Shown here: positions 8,156 through 19,857 of the stretch, one piece after another
How positions within the stretch are numbered: the first letter of the stretch is position 1
How the letters are laid out: each line of letters begins with the position of its first letter
From: Sacculina carcini
Taxonomy: Eukaryota > Arthropoda > Thecostraca > Sacculinidae
Reading direction: 5' to 3'
DNA: 64,000 nt
Assembly: GCA_916048095.2 (NCBI GenBank)
Contig: OU696593.1
Coordinates: 3,898,501 to 3,962,500 of the forward strand
Made by a program: the position numbers and the translations under genes
Notes under the pieces: generated by a model
Database searches by the model: none
Seen by the model: only the letters and a program-made list of their open reading frames with translations
What the model was told of the DNA's origin: nothing

Positions 8156-10813
8156 TTGGGAACGGCTGGCATCGACAGTAAAACGCTTAGCGACACAATT
8201 GCACTGGTAGACAGCCGAGAGACAGCATGCAGAGCCATGGAGAGTGTACGCTCGGGAGTGGCAAACAGTACCTACAAGAAAACAGCGCGCGTACTGACTA
8301 CACCGGCCCCTGACACTGCAGTCAGTGAGAGTGAAGATGAACAGTCTAAGTTGAAGGTGAAGATGCGATGTCGTTGTGGACGCCTCACTCCGAAGTTCGG
8401 CAAAATAAGGGGAAAACTCAAACAGTTTGACACATGCTTGGACTGCTGGAAAAAGTCTCGCGCAACTGAGAACAAGAGCTCAGCAAACAGAAGCGGAAGT
8501 GCGGAGGCCACATTTCACCATGTAGCGACGTCAGAGCCGGACAGCAAAACGTTGACGTGGTCACTGGACTCTCGCCCACATCCGACTGTGAATTTAAGCG
8601 TCATTGTCGACGCAGACGCGTACAGATCAAGAAGCATGACCCCACCGCCAACGCAACCTGTACGTGTCGAAGTGGTGGCTGATTCAGGAGCGCAAACGTG
8701 TCTGATGGGAATACGAGTGCTCAAGCGAATGGGACTGCACCAAGGCCACCTCACAAAAGCACATAGATGCATCTTTGCCGCAAACAACAACAAGATAAAT
8801 GTGCTAGGTCAGCTCTTCGTCAGACTATCAGGCGTGGATGACAAAGGCAGAGAGCATGTCACATCAGCAATCGCGTATGTGACCGATTCGTCTGAAAGGT
8901 TCTATTTGAGTCGAACTGCCATGGAGCAGCTGTGCATCATCGATCACAACTTTCCGAAGATCGGAGCTGCGTGTGACGTGACAGCAAGTCAGGGCGTTGC
9001 AGAGGTTAAACAGTACCATCAGGCCGAATGTGGTTGCCCACTGCGCACGGCACCGCCACCTCTACCTTTACGACTGCCGTTCACACCATCTAGTACATCG
9101 ACGGAGAAGATGAAGCGGTGGATTCTGAACAGATATGCATCATCAACATTTAACGTCTGTCCTCATCAGCCCTTTCCTGCGATGACTGGTCCTCCGATGG
9201 AGATCCGCGTAGACAATTCGGTGCAGCCAGTGGTGACCAGAAGGCCTCCGAACGTACCAGTGCACTGGCAGAAAGACACAGCGAATCAGCTGCAGAGAGA
9301 TGTCGCGATGGGTGTAATCGAGCCCGTACCGCCGAACACTCCGGTGACATGGCTACACAGTATGGTGCTGACTGCTAAATCCGACGGCACCCCACGCCGC
9401 ACGGTAGATTTGCAGCCGCTCAATCGCTATTGTGTGAGAGAAACGCACCACACGGTTCCTCCCGTGAAGCAGGCAAGAAGTGTGCCCTGTCACACGATAA
9501 AAACAGTGACGGACGCCTGGAATGGGTTTCACTCGATCGAGATTCGCCCAGAAGATAGACACTTAACGACATTTTTGACAGAGCAGGGTAGATTCCGCTA
9601 CAAAAGAGCGCCTATGGGCTTCTTGGCGTCTCAGGATGCATACACCCAGCGGTATGACGCCATTATAGCCGACGTGACAAGGAAAACTAAATGTGTCGAC
9701 GACACTCTTCTGTGGGACGACGACATCCAAACACACCGGTGGCGTGTGTTAGAATACTTGTCGCTTGTCGGCAGCAACGGTGTGGTGTTGAATCCGTCAA
9801 AGTTTCAGTTTTCAAGCTCAAAGGTCGAGTTCGCCGGGTTCGAGATTGCTGAGAGCGAAGTCAAACCGATGACGAAGCACTTGAAGGCGATTGAAATGTT
9901 TCCAAGACCAAAAAATATCACAGATATACGAGCATGGTTTGGTCTTATCAACCAGGTGTCTCACTACGGTCGACTGATAGAAATCATGCGACCATTCAAG
10001 CATCTGCTGAGTACGAAATCGAAGTTCTACTGGAACGCAGACCTTGACGAAGCTTTTAAACGATCAAAACACCTCATTATCGAAGAGATACGACAAGGAG
10101 TAGAAATATTCGACCCCAAGAGGAAGACATGTTTGAGTACAGACTTTTCCAAGACCGGCGTGGGATACTGGCTCCGTCAAAAACATTGCCGATGTAATTC
10201 TGTTATACCTGGGTGCTGTCGAAGCGGTTGGCGAATCACCATCGCAGGGTCAAGATTCCTTCGCGACGCAGAAACCCGCTACGCTCCAGTGGGGGGTGAA
10301 GCACTGGCAGTCGCGTGGGCATTGGAGGACAGCCGCTTTTTCACATTGGGTTTTAATGATTTGGTGATCACGACTGACCACAAGCCGTTGACAAAAATAC
10401 TGGGATATCAGGATCTGGGAGACATTACAAATCCGAGGTTATTCCGCATCAAGCAGAGAACTCTGCCGTGGAAATACACAATTGTGCATGTTTCAGGCAG
10501 GTGTAATCCAGCTGCAGACACTACGTCACGATACCCGGGAGACAGAACACACACCACGGGCGAAGAATTGGCGACAGAGCCCTATGACAAAAACTACTTG
10601 AATGTTATACGTGTGCATGGGACAGACGACGACATGGAGGCGTCTGTGGTCGCATCGGCGCAATCAAAAATAAGTTCACTAGACGCCGTCACGTGGGATA
10701 GAGTAAAGAAATCGACCAATAAAGATGAAGTGCTCAGTTTGCTGTTGCCACTCATCGAACACGGTTTCCCGACAACAAGAGATTACTTGCCAGAAATAGT
10801 ACAACCGTATTGA
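8156..10813 (+). pseudogene. Gypsy-1 pol, middle part: gag tail, protease, RT, RNase H
   Basis: 885 codons in the gag frame. Near residue 72 is a Cys-rich segment (CRCG...CLDCW). The aspartic protease motif ADSGAQTCLMG has its aspartate at about residue 176. The RT covers about 390-560: RRTVDLQPLN, then RAPMGFLASQDAY near 484, and the catalytic box CVDD at about 513-516, a C in place of the usual Y/F. RNase H follows with CLSTDFSKTGVGYW (about 660) and TTDHKPLTKIL (about 738). It ends at TGA 10811-10813, after which the integrase continues in frame. Two catalytic aspartates of the RT box are kept. The product would lack integrase. Confidence 0.9.
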
Positions 10814-10828
10814 CAATTTAGAAATCAA

Positions 10829-12292
10829 TTGTCAATTGTCGACGGAGTTATCATGATGGGAAACCGCGTTGTGATTCCATCTGATCTTCAGGACGAAATA
10901 CTTCAAATTCTTCACGCAGCACATCAGGGAACCAGCAGAATGCAAAGTCGGGCAGCAGGAGCGGTGTTCTGGCCGCATATATCGAAGGACATAGAAGCTA
11001 CAAGAGACAGGTGCTGTGACTGCTGTAGGATGTCTCCATCACATGCTCGCATGCCTCCAGTGGTCCCTGTGACACCAACACGCCCGTTCCAGGCTATTGC
11101 AGCGGATTTCTTCGAGGTCCGAGGCACTAGCTATTTGGTGATAGTGGATCGGTTTAGCGGATGGCCTCATGTTGTGGCCTCGTCAACGGGAGCCAGAGGA
11201 TTCGTCAAAGCCCTTCTCAATCACTTTGCCACGTTCGGTGTACCAGAGGAGATCAGCACGGACGGAGGTGCAGAATTCACCGCTAAAGAGACGGAGGAGC
11301 TCATTCAACGATGGGGTGTTGCACACAGAATATCTTCGGCCTATCATTCTCAGTCGAATAGACGAGCAGAAGTTGCGGTGAAATCCATGAAGCGACTAAT
11401 GACGTCGCACACCAACGCACAGGGCGGTATAGACACAGAAGCGATGTCGGCTGCACTCTTACAGTACAGAAATACGCCGGACCCGGAGATTGGTATGTCA
11501 CCGTCTCAAATCGTGTTCGAGAGAAATGTTCGTGACTTGCTTCCGGTGGCTCAAGGTACACAGGTGTTCGACAACCAAATGGTCCATCCCATTTGGCGCG
11601 AAAACTGGTCGAAGCAAGAAGAGGCCTTAAGAGTTCGATTTGCCAAGCAGGTTGATCAGCTACAACAAGGCGTTCGTAAGCTGAATCCACTCTCGACTGG
11701 CGACGTGGTGCTGCTCCAGAATCAGAACGGCCGGCACAAGCGCTGGGACAGATCCGGAGTTATCGTTGAGGTCAAGCCTCACGACCAGTACGCGGTGAAG
11801 ATTGACGGTTCTGGCCGGATAACTCTGAGAAATAGGCGGTTTTTGTCAAAGATATCTAAAACATTGTCACAAACGACAGCGCAGCCGGTCAGCGAAGGAC
11901 CTGTTCCCATTGCGATATCTCCAGCTCCCGTCCGGCAGTACAGAACACAGCGAAAGTCCGGAGATATATACACAGATGAAACTATCCACCGTGGATACGG
12001 TCAAGCAGACGGCGCTCTCGCTCAACCCGGAAATATCAGCCAGGAGACCAATGCGCCGACATCGGATGAGTCACCAGGGCAGGATGTACCGGCACAACCG
12101 CCACCGGTCGAACAGTCATCACCTGCGCCATCTCAACTGCTCGAACAGTTTCCACCACCTGTGCCATCTCCGCCGCCTGCGCAGTCTGCAGAGCGCTCTT
12201 GCCCCGCTCGCGCACGTCGACCACCAACCTATCTGCGGGACTACGTGGTGTACTCAACGAGATACGGAAGTTCACGTCCTCCAAAACTGTGA
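10829..12292 (+). pseudogene. Gypsy-1 integrase and C-terminal tail
   Basis: 487 codons in the same frame as the upstream pol, cut off from it by one TGA. The zinc-binding domain has LHAAHQG and later CCDCC. The core has the three acidic residues of a DDE integrase in AADFFE, STDGGAEF and RRAEVAVK. A chromodomain is not seen; the C-terminal module RWDRSGVIVEV...NRRFL is the type found in this Gypsy branch, followed by a Pro-rich tail with several PPP runs ending at TGA 12290-12292, ten bases before the right LTR. Confidence 0.9.
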
Positions 12293-12302
12293 ACTGGGGG
12301 GA

Positions 12303-12767
12303 TGTAGAGTAGCGATTGGTTCAGCACGCAGTCCAAACGGTGGGCGCTAGAGGGCGCCAAGTGATAAGCGCCAGGGTCAAGGTGAGCGACCCTGACCAGT
12401 CGCTGTACAGACATTACACAGTGCGTTTCACTAGTGGTGGTGTGCGGCATTTTATTGTGAGTAATGTGTATGTAATTACATCATATGATATAAACGTAGT
12501 AATGAGTGTGTAATTGTATTATAGTATAACTCATGGCATTAATCCAATTTCAGATAGTTTGATTGCTGTGTAATCGAATCATTCACCCACTCGCTGTTTA
12601 AGATCACGATGGGATGAATGGATAAGTTATGTATGGTCGTGCGTCACGACCAGAGTTATCATCAATATGTGAGTCTAATACGCCGTTGCCGTTTACGTGT
12701 TTTTGTATTTCAGGAAATAACATTCGTGATGATAATATACTCGTGCCACGAATGTCGTTTTTGATCA
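12303..12767 (+). repeat. Gypsy-1 right LTR
   Basis: 465 bp, same ends as the left LTR, about 99% identical by eye. Confidence 0.93.
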
Positions 12768-13700
12768 GCTGGTATTTATGAGAAATCCTATATTTTTACG
12801 ACAAAACATTTGAGTTTCTATGAAAATCACTATTCTTAGAAACCTCTGAGATAAAAAACTGTGTTTACTGTGAAAACAAACATTAATGAACTTACATGGA
12901 CAAAATTATTTTTAGTCACTAGGTTATTATAAATAAGGCCACTGGGTATTTGGATTAGGACTTTGCAAACATATGTGGGTGTTTAAAATCGACTGTTTTT
13001 GCAATTGGAAGCGGTTTAAAACATGCGCTGCCTATAGATGCTACAAGGTGAAATTCAAGATCCTGTGTGTACATTTTTAGGATTTTCTTTTTTAAATATT
13101 TACAAAACTCTTGGTAAGTGCTACTAAAATATGTTTAACTATATACTAAATAACATGGTACAATCTTCTTTTTTTGTGTGCAAAGTGTAAAAACAAATGT
13201 TTTTTGTTATTTTTCTATAAAAACATGGTGTTCGTTTTTTACCGTTTTTTCAGACCCTGGTTACAAATTACTTTAGAATTGTGTTGATATGATGAACCAG
13301 AGCGTGCATGACCAAATATTACGATGTAAATGGCAGTACTGGCTATGACGCATTTCGTTGCTTGTAAATTCATCAATATGATACATGACGCTCTGCATTG
13401 TTTCGGCGTAGAGAACACGTACCTCCAATCGAGAATGACGTGTTGGACCAATCAGATGATCAGATCTCAGAAGTATGTCATTTAAAGGGTAAAGAGTTAA
13501 CCCTTTAGCGACGAAGTACATCCTTTGGGGTATTCTAAATGGTCTAAAGGATTTAGGAATTAAGGAATAAAGAAGTAATGATCTAATGAATATTTTAAGG
13601 AAAAATTTAAGGAATGAATAATGGGTAATAAAGTATGATACCTATGCATTCTTGGATTACCCTAATCTCTGTTTTGATGTGTCGCCTGAAAAATCATCAG
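12768..13700. other. AT-rich non-coding stretch
   Basis: No gene, repeat or terminal inverted repeat recognised. Probably intron if the exons at 13.7 and 14.7 kb belong to the upstream zinc-finger gene. Confidence 0.5.
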
Positions 13701-13993
13701 TAATACACAAGTGCTCGTATCGGTGTTTTTGCGTACACGTACAGACCAAAAGCGAGCGTCAGCTCCATGTGACTACCGAGCATTCACACGTGCCGCCGCC
13801 ACGTGGCGCTGAGTACGGAGTGGTGGATCACGTCCGGCGCGACATCACCGAGCCGGAGACCCAACCGGAGACGGTGACCAGGGGAGGAGTTCCCATGTCA
13901 CGTCTGCGTGCGCAGCTTGCCATTCTTCTCAACAAAATTAGCAGCAAGAAACGGCTAGTAGAGTTTGGTTTCGGTCGGCGGTTGATCGATGAG
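13701..13993 (+). CDS. Putative internal exon with one degenerate zinc finger
   Basis: A TCATCAG acceptor (ends 13700) and a GAG|GTAACA donor (13993/13994) bound an open stretch. It reads IHKCSYRCFCVHV, then ERQLHVTTEH (Cys/His pairs resembling a finger), followed by GVVDHVRRDI and LRAQLAILLNKISSKKRLVEFGFGRRLIDE. The frame at the donor joins in phase 0 to the exon at 14744, giving RRLIDE|VLCDSLEKAG. GC content and codon use are unlike the AT-rich surroundings. It may be the 3' part of the zinc-finger gene that starts at 3427, with Gypsy-1 sitting in the intron, but no clean in-frame junction to exon 2 or 3 was found. The alternative acceptor is CACAAG at 13711. Confidence 0.5.
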
Positions 13994-14307
13994 GTAACAA
14001 TGGCAGGGCAGTGTTTTGAAAAATTATTTGAACACTAGTTCTGAACACTAGAACATTGGTTCTGAACATTTTTTATAAGAAAATTGGCCGCTGGTGTTCT
14101 TACGATCGGGCAATGACATTGTTGAAACTAACTAACTACAAGCTTAAATAATTATGTTTTTTGCGATCTTAGGGACGTGAGCTTTCTCATGCGGTTAATT
14201 TAATAGGACTGCTTGATTGACATTGCTGGAATAACTTGATTAACCTTTTAGGCTATATCACCTTAGTGTGCCGTCAGCCATCGATCTACCTGCATCAATC
14301 TACCAAT

Positions 14308-14579
14308 CAGGGCCGGATTTAGGGGGGGGGGGGGAGAGGGCACCTGCCCAGGGGCCTCCACATTTTAGGAGGCCTCAAAAAAGGACCCAAATAAAGAGCA
14401 TTTTGCAAACGTGATTAAGATGACCAAAATTCATCACTGGCAGGATCGGCAATGATGATTTCCCAGTGGAGCTTACAGCGCCCCAGGTGGGGCTTTCTTC
14501 GCTAGCCACCCGCTTCAAGCAGGGTAGGCCTCCACACATAGATTACTCAGGAGCCTCCACATGCCTAAATCCAGCTTTG
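14308..14579. mobile_element. hAT-type MITE, 272 bp, 8-bp TSD CTACYAAT
   Basis: The ends CAGGGCCGGATTTAGG (14308-14323) and CCTAAATCCAGCTTTG (14564-14579) are inverted copies matching at 13 of 16 positions. They are flanked by CTACCAAT (14300-14307) and CTACTAAT (14580-14587), an 8-bp duplication with one change, as hAT superfamily insertions make. No coding capacity. It contains a G13 run near 14322-14334. It lies in the intron between the exons at 13.7 and 14.7 kb. Confidence 0.8.
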
Positions 14580-14743
14580 CTACTAATCTTAGAATGATGA
14601 ATCTGCACAGCATATTTAAATCTTATGGATGTTATCACTATATTTTATTCTTGCTTTGGAGTGCCTGTATCTTTACCGATTCATTCCCTTTTAAGATTGA
14701 CACATCACAACATCCTCACTTCTTGATGACATCTGTGCCGCAG

Positions 14744-14965
14744 GTGCTTTGCGACTCTTTGGAGAAAGCAGGTAAAACCCCAATCATAACCAAGCAAGAG
14801 ACGGCCGCGGAGGAGGTTGCCGGGGGTAGTTCGTGCTCCGCTGATGAGGCGCTCAGGGCCAACATCCAGATGCTGCTAGATTGGACAGTGCCGACGGACT
14901 TCATGCAACAGTATCGCCAGGAACAGCGCACTGTGGAAGAGATACTCGAGGAACTCGCATCTTGA
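14744..14965 (+). CDS. Putative terminal exon following 13701-13993
   Basis: A TGCCGCAG acceptor (ends 14743) opens 73 codons plus TGA (14963-14965). The protein reads VLCDSLEKAGKTP, an acidic Ser/Ala-rich linker, then ALRANIQMLLDWTVP and EEILEELAS at the end, probably helical and acidic. Phase 0 agrees with the upstream donor. I do not recognise the family. Confidence 0.5.
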   Translation: MLCDSLEKAGKTPIITKQETAAEEVAGGSSCSADEALRANIQMLLDWTVPTDFMQQYRQEQRTVEEILEELAS

Positions 14966-16683
14966 TTCTACCAGCCCTACCTAAATGTTACTTTGAGGTG
15001 TTTTTGAGTAAACTGCACTCTAGTTAATTGATGAGGTGCTTCAGAGTATTCTCGTAAATACGTTGGTGACATGAATTATTGGCGAAAGTGAGTGATTCGA
15101 TTATCATCGTATTGTGATTTTTATTAGCTCATAGACCACTAGTAGGTTGTTTCTTAGTGAAATCTGGATGGTCTAATTATTCGGTTGGTTTGTGTTATGT
15201 TGACAAGGAGTTATCAAGGTTTGCCATGAAATGCTTGTACACCGCAGATCAGATTATCTTATCAGACCATTTACAATACGATGTTTCATTATTATTTAAA
15301 CATGAGTATCATTCGAGCTTAAATCTTCTTGTCAAGCCTTTATAATACCAACTTGAGTAGAACGATTTATTTCCAATAATTCAACTAGTTTCTAATCTAA
15401 TAATTTCAGTTCCAATTATAATCATTTATGGTTAGTTAAAATTCCGCTTTTGGTTACTTTTCATTTCCAGTTTGATTTTGTAATCCGGTGTTATTGTTCA
15501 TCTCTGTTTTTGATGATATATATGTGCGATCTTCCATTTCAACTCGGTTATTGACTTCAATACTAATACAGATAGCTGGACTCTCTTGAAAAATATGAAT
15601 ATATTGCTTGCTTATGATTATATTGCTATATATGACTCATATGTTACTCAATAATTACTCATGCCAATTTCAATGTTCGCAATATTGATGAAAGTAACCC
15701 AGTGGATCAATGTAGCATGGCCATGCAAAGCAAGGCGAATCATTCGGCTCGTTTTGGCCCCGCCGACTTTTACCTGTCAGCGAATCAGAACGCTTGTTGT
15801 ATGGTGGACGCCAAATGGTTTTCACCTATTTGATGTCGGTGCTAGTCTCTTTACTGGTCGTTAATGGTTTCCTAGTCGATAATTATTTCGTAAATCTCGC
15901 TTGCTTGTGCCTATGCAAACGTATGTTTGACCGTGTGTTTATGTGTGTGTTTTTGAACATTTTATAATGTGTATAGATGGTTTTGTTCTGCATGCTGATG
16001 CACGTTTAATAATATAGATACTTTTATTTACTTTTTGACACTAAATCAACGGCGATATATATAGATTGCGTGAAGCTAGTTTGAAGTTTGTTTTGGAAAC
16101 ATTAGAGTAAATCGAAGATGGTCATGCCAGAAAAAGCGCACCTGAACCATTTTAGGGTGGGGCTTCTAGAAATAAGATATTTTCCGAATTGTTCAGGCTT
16201 TCGTCCGACGGTAATAGGTAACACTAGTGTAACCCATTCACTAGTGTAAAATGGGAACTAAACAATTTATTAGTTGATTTGGTAAATCCGTTTGATTGAA
16301 TGTGATTTCTAATGTATTATAATTCCAATGTCATGAACTCAGAAATGAAAGATGTACATATGCTAAATATTTCACAATTTTGCGTAGCATTGCGTAATAC
16401 TCCATAAAGCTGTTTTTTTATATTATACATCAAACACCTGGTACTGTAGAAGTTTTCGCCCTAATGTCATACCTGATATTGGCTTTTGTCTCAAAACTCT
16501 ACTGTTATTGCATTTATGGGTTTTAAAAATCGCAAAAATTTGCCATCATAACACTGAAGTCGTAGTCAATCATGAAATATATATCATAAAATAGGTGTAT
16601 TTAAGAAATGCATACAAGAAAATTATGAAGCAAGATAGTAGAAATGAGCACGATCACACGGCGACACACTGCACTGAAGATCA
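14966..16683. other. Gene-free AT-rich DNA
   Basis: No convincing coding frame, RNA gene or repeat is seen. Short open frames here lack codon bias or motifs. Confidence 0.5.
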
Positions 16684-16846
16684 CCATCAACCGATCTACG
16701 CGCTAAACCAGGGGTCGGCAAACTACGGCCCGCGGTGTCGGTCTGCGCACGGCCAACCAGTCTACCATCAACCGATCTACGCGCTAAACCAGGGGTCGGC
16801 AAACTACGGCCCGCGGTGTCGGTCTGCGCACGGCCAACCAGTCTAC
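16684..16846 (+). repeat. Two tandem 81-bp units carrying a hAT-terminus-like sequence
   Basis: Units 16684-16764 and 16765-16845 appear identical. Each contains CAGGGGTCGGCAAAC followed by TACGGCCCGCG, a sequence typical of hAT transposon ends. This could be a duplicated terminal fragment of a hAT element; only one end type is present. Confidence 0.8.
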
Positions 16847-18665
16847 CACAAGATCAAATAACTGTTGCTATCAATGCACAATTAGTGGTGCAAAACACCG
16901 TTTTTTGCCTTTTTTGCAAAAAACATGTTTTTAGGTTTTTTAATGTTTTTTTTTAGAATTAGCCCCAATTGTCATAGGATGTTGGATTTTAGTACATAGA
17001 ATCGAGTTTAATTGACGTTTTGTACATCTTTACGTGTCATATTTCAAAGATAATTTGATAATAGTATAAAAAACAGAAATATTTATCAATAAATACCTCA
17101 GGAGAATGTTTGAAAGTGCATCCGGGCTCGGTGGTTTAGGTTTTTTCATTGAGAAAACCCATGTTTTTAAAGATGGTTTCAATTATGTGGATATTTGAAA
17201 TAATTTGTCCGCATAACAAAAGAAATTCATTGAGTAATCATGTTTTTTTTTTCTCAAAGAAAACATGTTTTTTATGAAAAAATGGAATGACGCCTTTCAA
17301 ACTGGTTTTAAATTAGTTTTATTACTGTACAGATTCAGAAAATGTTGAAAGCAGAACAAAACAAGTTAATTGGTTGGGCAAGTGTTTTTTGACAAACGTT
17401 TATTTAAACTAAACCTTTTTTAATGAAACAATGCTTTCTAGAACAGTCTCTATGGATGATAGATTTGATTGATGTTCGTTCAAATACCTTTTGTATAGCA
17501 AGTAGCCTGCTGGTACGTATAAGCGTCTGGTTAAACCACTTGTTTTAGACTGTGTTTCTAAACCGTGTTTTTTTTCAAAATAATTTTTTTTAATAAATGT
17601 TTTCGTAGATTTAGGGATTTAGAAAAAAATTGGCGGCAGATCAAGGAAAGTTCAACCAAATTAATCGCTTTTTTATTATTAACCTGTTTTTATTTGTAAC
17701 CTGTTTTTATTAGTAACCTGTTTCTGTTTTGGTTAGTAACCTGGATGATGGTTTCTTTGATGTAGTTATTTGTGTTCAAATACCTTTTTGTACATTAAAT
17801 ATATTTCCTCAGTCGTTTTTTTCCTACACGAGAATTTTCCCCGTTTTTCTGGTCAGGATTGCCACTCTGATCAATGTGACCGTTTGTATTCGTAGTCTCA
17901 TTAGGGACACTAAGTTTGTGTGCATATTTGTAGTATTTGTGTAAATATTTGCAGTGCTTGTACTTTTTATATTTGCAAATAATTGATCTGCGGAATGAAA
18001 TGATGAAACTTATTATAATCAACGTAGTTCATTTCTGGTAGAAAAAAGGTAATGTGTAAAAAATAATAATAAATTATGCCACCTGTTGTTTTTTAAAACT
18101 GTTTCAGTTTTTAGCAGAAATAAACGGTTCTCAAACCCTGCTTTCTGACACAATGATTAACACAATAATTGGATGCAAAGCTGTACTGTACATAGAAGTG
18201 CCGCACAGTACCGTGCAAACAATGATATTAGGGCTTTCAGAAACATTACAACACTTTTACTGTGCATATTTAATGATAATTCAATTTGATAGGGTCACTA
18301 GGATTGTCCAAGCTAGAACCACAATGTATGTTACTGATTTTACATTAAATATCAAACTTAATTGTTATCAGCACATTTTATTGTCTTTCACATGGAAAAT
18401 TTACCATTAGTCGTAAAACACAGATATGTACTACTTACTATGTACTATACAATTATGTGCTATGGTATGTACTACAATTTCAATGCAGATATGTACCGTA
18501 TGTACTTACTTTATGAGGAGCTCTATCAGCCAATATATCAATGTCAGCGTATATACCAGCGCGTGCACTTAAATTCTAGCAACAAAGCAAGATATCTCAA
18601 CTCAACACAATCACAATGCAACATGGCCCACTAAAACACCTGGAACACATGGCTCACTAAACACC

Positions 18666-18802
18666 TTTGGAGCGATGCGCAAATAGGGTAGTGCCGTATG
18701 CTATATATGGCACTACATATGCTATGCTATATATGGCATATATAGCATACCTGTGATTAAGGCTCTTCTAGGGGCACTACCCTATTTGCGCATCGCTCCA
18801 AA
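18666..18802. repeat. Perfect 30-bp inverted repeat with an AT-rich, self-complementary centre
   Basis: Arms 18666-18695 and 18773-18802 are exact reverse complements (right arm starts GGCACTACCCTATTTGCGC). The centre holds TATGCTATATATGGCA and its near complement. A direct copy of the right arm plus GTGCGCTAAACAAAAT lies at about 19128-19175. The same hairpin is in copy 2 at 29838-29974. Confidence 0.9.
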
Positions 18803-19251
18803 GTGCGCTAAACAAAATGGAGGCGGAGCTAACAGGCGCGCTACGTCCACTGCGTTACTAGCGCTCTCTAACGGCGGAAAGTGTAACTAACCCAACCAAC
18901 CCAACGTAACCTAAACTAACAAGCCTAACCTAACCTAACAACGAAAAGGCATTTGTCAAAAATAACACTAGAACACTGCGTTGATTAGCCTTAATAAATA
19001 TAACTTTCAAAAAGTAATAATGCAATAATAAATGTTACTTAGGTATTATAATTATTATTGTTTTGTCGGCGAGACAAAAATCAAAATAAATTGAAATAAT
19101 TCAAAATTATAAAGATTGCACCCTAGAAGGGCACTACCCTATTTGCGCATCGCTCCAAAGTGCGCTAAACAAAATAGAGGCGGAGCTAACAGGCGCGCTA
19201 CGTCCACTGCGATACGGTGGGTCCCAAAAAGGCAAGGCAGGTGTTTTACAC

Positions 19252-19688
19252 CTTCACTAACAAACACGCACGAACGTTCTGCGCAAACAACTGCCCTATA
19301 GCGCGCACTATATTAGCCTCAATATATCAGTGTCAGCATATAGAGTCACTGTTCTCGGAGAGCACTCGCGAGCAAATCGTGCACACACACACACACACAT
19401 GGACATCTACAGAAACATCACACTTTCAGAGACGGTACATTCCGTCTTATGGCAAGTGTTCAGGCATCACGTGCGAATAGCGCTTGTCGTTGCTAGCCAT
19501 CTGTACTATGTTGAATATTGTACGGTATATGTATTTGTGTATGCTGTCTACTTGTATGTGCGAGGTAGTGTGAGTGTATGTATGTTGTATGCACGTGCTA
19601 TGAGCGAGCAGGGGGATACAGAGGTGTGGCAGTTCGCGCCCTAGGGTAGTTGTTTGCGCAGAACGTTCGTGCGTGTTTGTTAGTGAAG
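19252..19688. repeat. Inverted-repeat element, ~55-bp arms
   Basis: CTTCACTAACAAACACGCAC at 19252 is matched in reverse complement by GTGCGTGTTTGTTAGTGAAG ending at 19688. The homology runs inward through GAACGTTCTGCGCAAACAACT. The body has (CA)n and no coding frame. The shape fits a MITE of about 437 bp, but I found no clear target duplication. Copy 2 has the same at 30424-30870. Confidence 0.75.
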
Positions 19689-19857
19689 ATAGATAGATAA
19701 ACACAGAGCATCCGCACACACGCTTTTTCACCAACATGTATGATAAATTGGTCGATTAACGAACACACACACACACACTGACACACATACACACACACAC
19801 ACACACACAGTTCTTGACATTGACCCAAGTGGTAGTGTACATATTTGCTCCGATTTT

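Larger units (their letters stand above)
7038..12767 (+). mobile_element. Gypsy-1: full-length Ty3/Gypsy LTR retrotransposon (5.73 kb), inactivated by two stop codons
   Basis: Two 465-bp LTRs (7038-7502 and 12303-12767) start TGTAGAG and end GATCA; by eye they differ at four positions (about 0.9%). The flanks GTTGG (7033-7037) and GCTGG (12768-12772) look like a 5-bp target duplication with one change. The internal part is one long frame (7538-12292) for gag, protease, RT, RNase H and integrase, cut by TAG at 8138-8140 and TGA at 10811-10813. A polypurine stretch ACTGGGGGGA abuts the right LTR. It is closely related in domain order and RNase H/integrase motifs to Gypsy-3. It lies between exons of the zinc-finger locus if the 13.7-kb exons belong to it. 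Confidence 0.93.

Noticed and set aside
18153-18634. 85- and 90-codon frames conserved between unit copies (also 29325-29806)
   Set aside because: Copies are recent duplicates, so conservation is uninformative; no domain or codon bias is seen.
18883-18940. Interstitial TTAGG-type telomere repeat
   Set aside because: Only a few degenerate CCTAACCTAAC units (also in copy 2), too short and irregular to call telomeric DNA.
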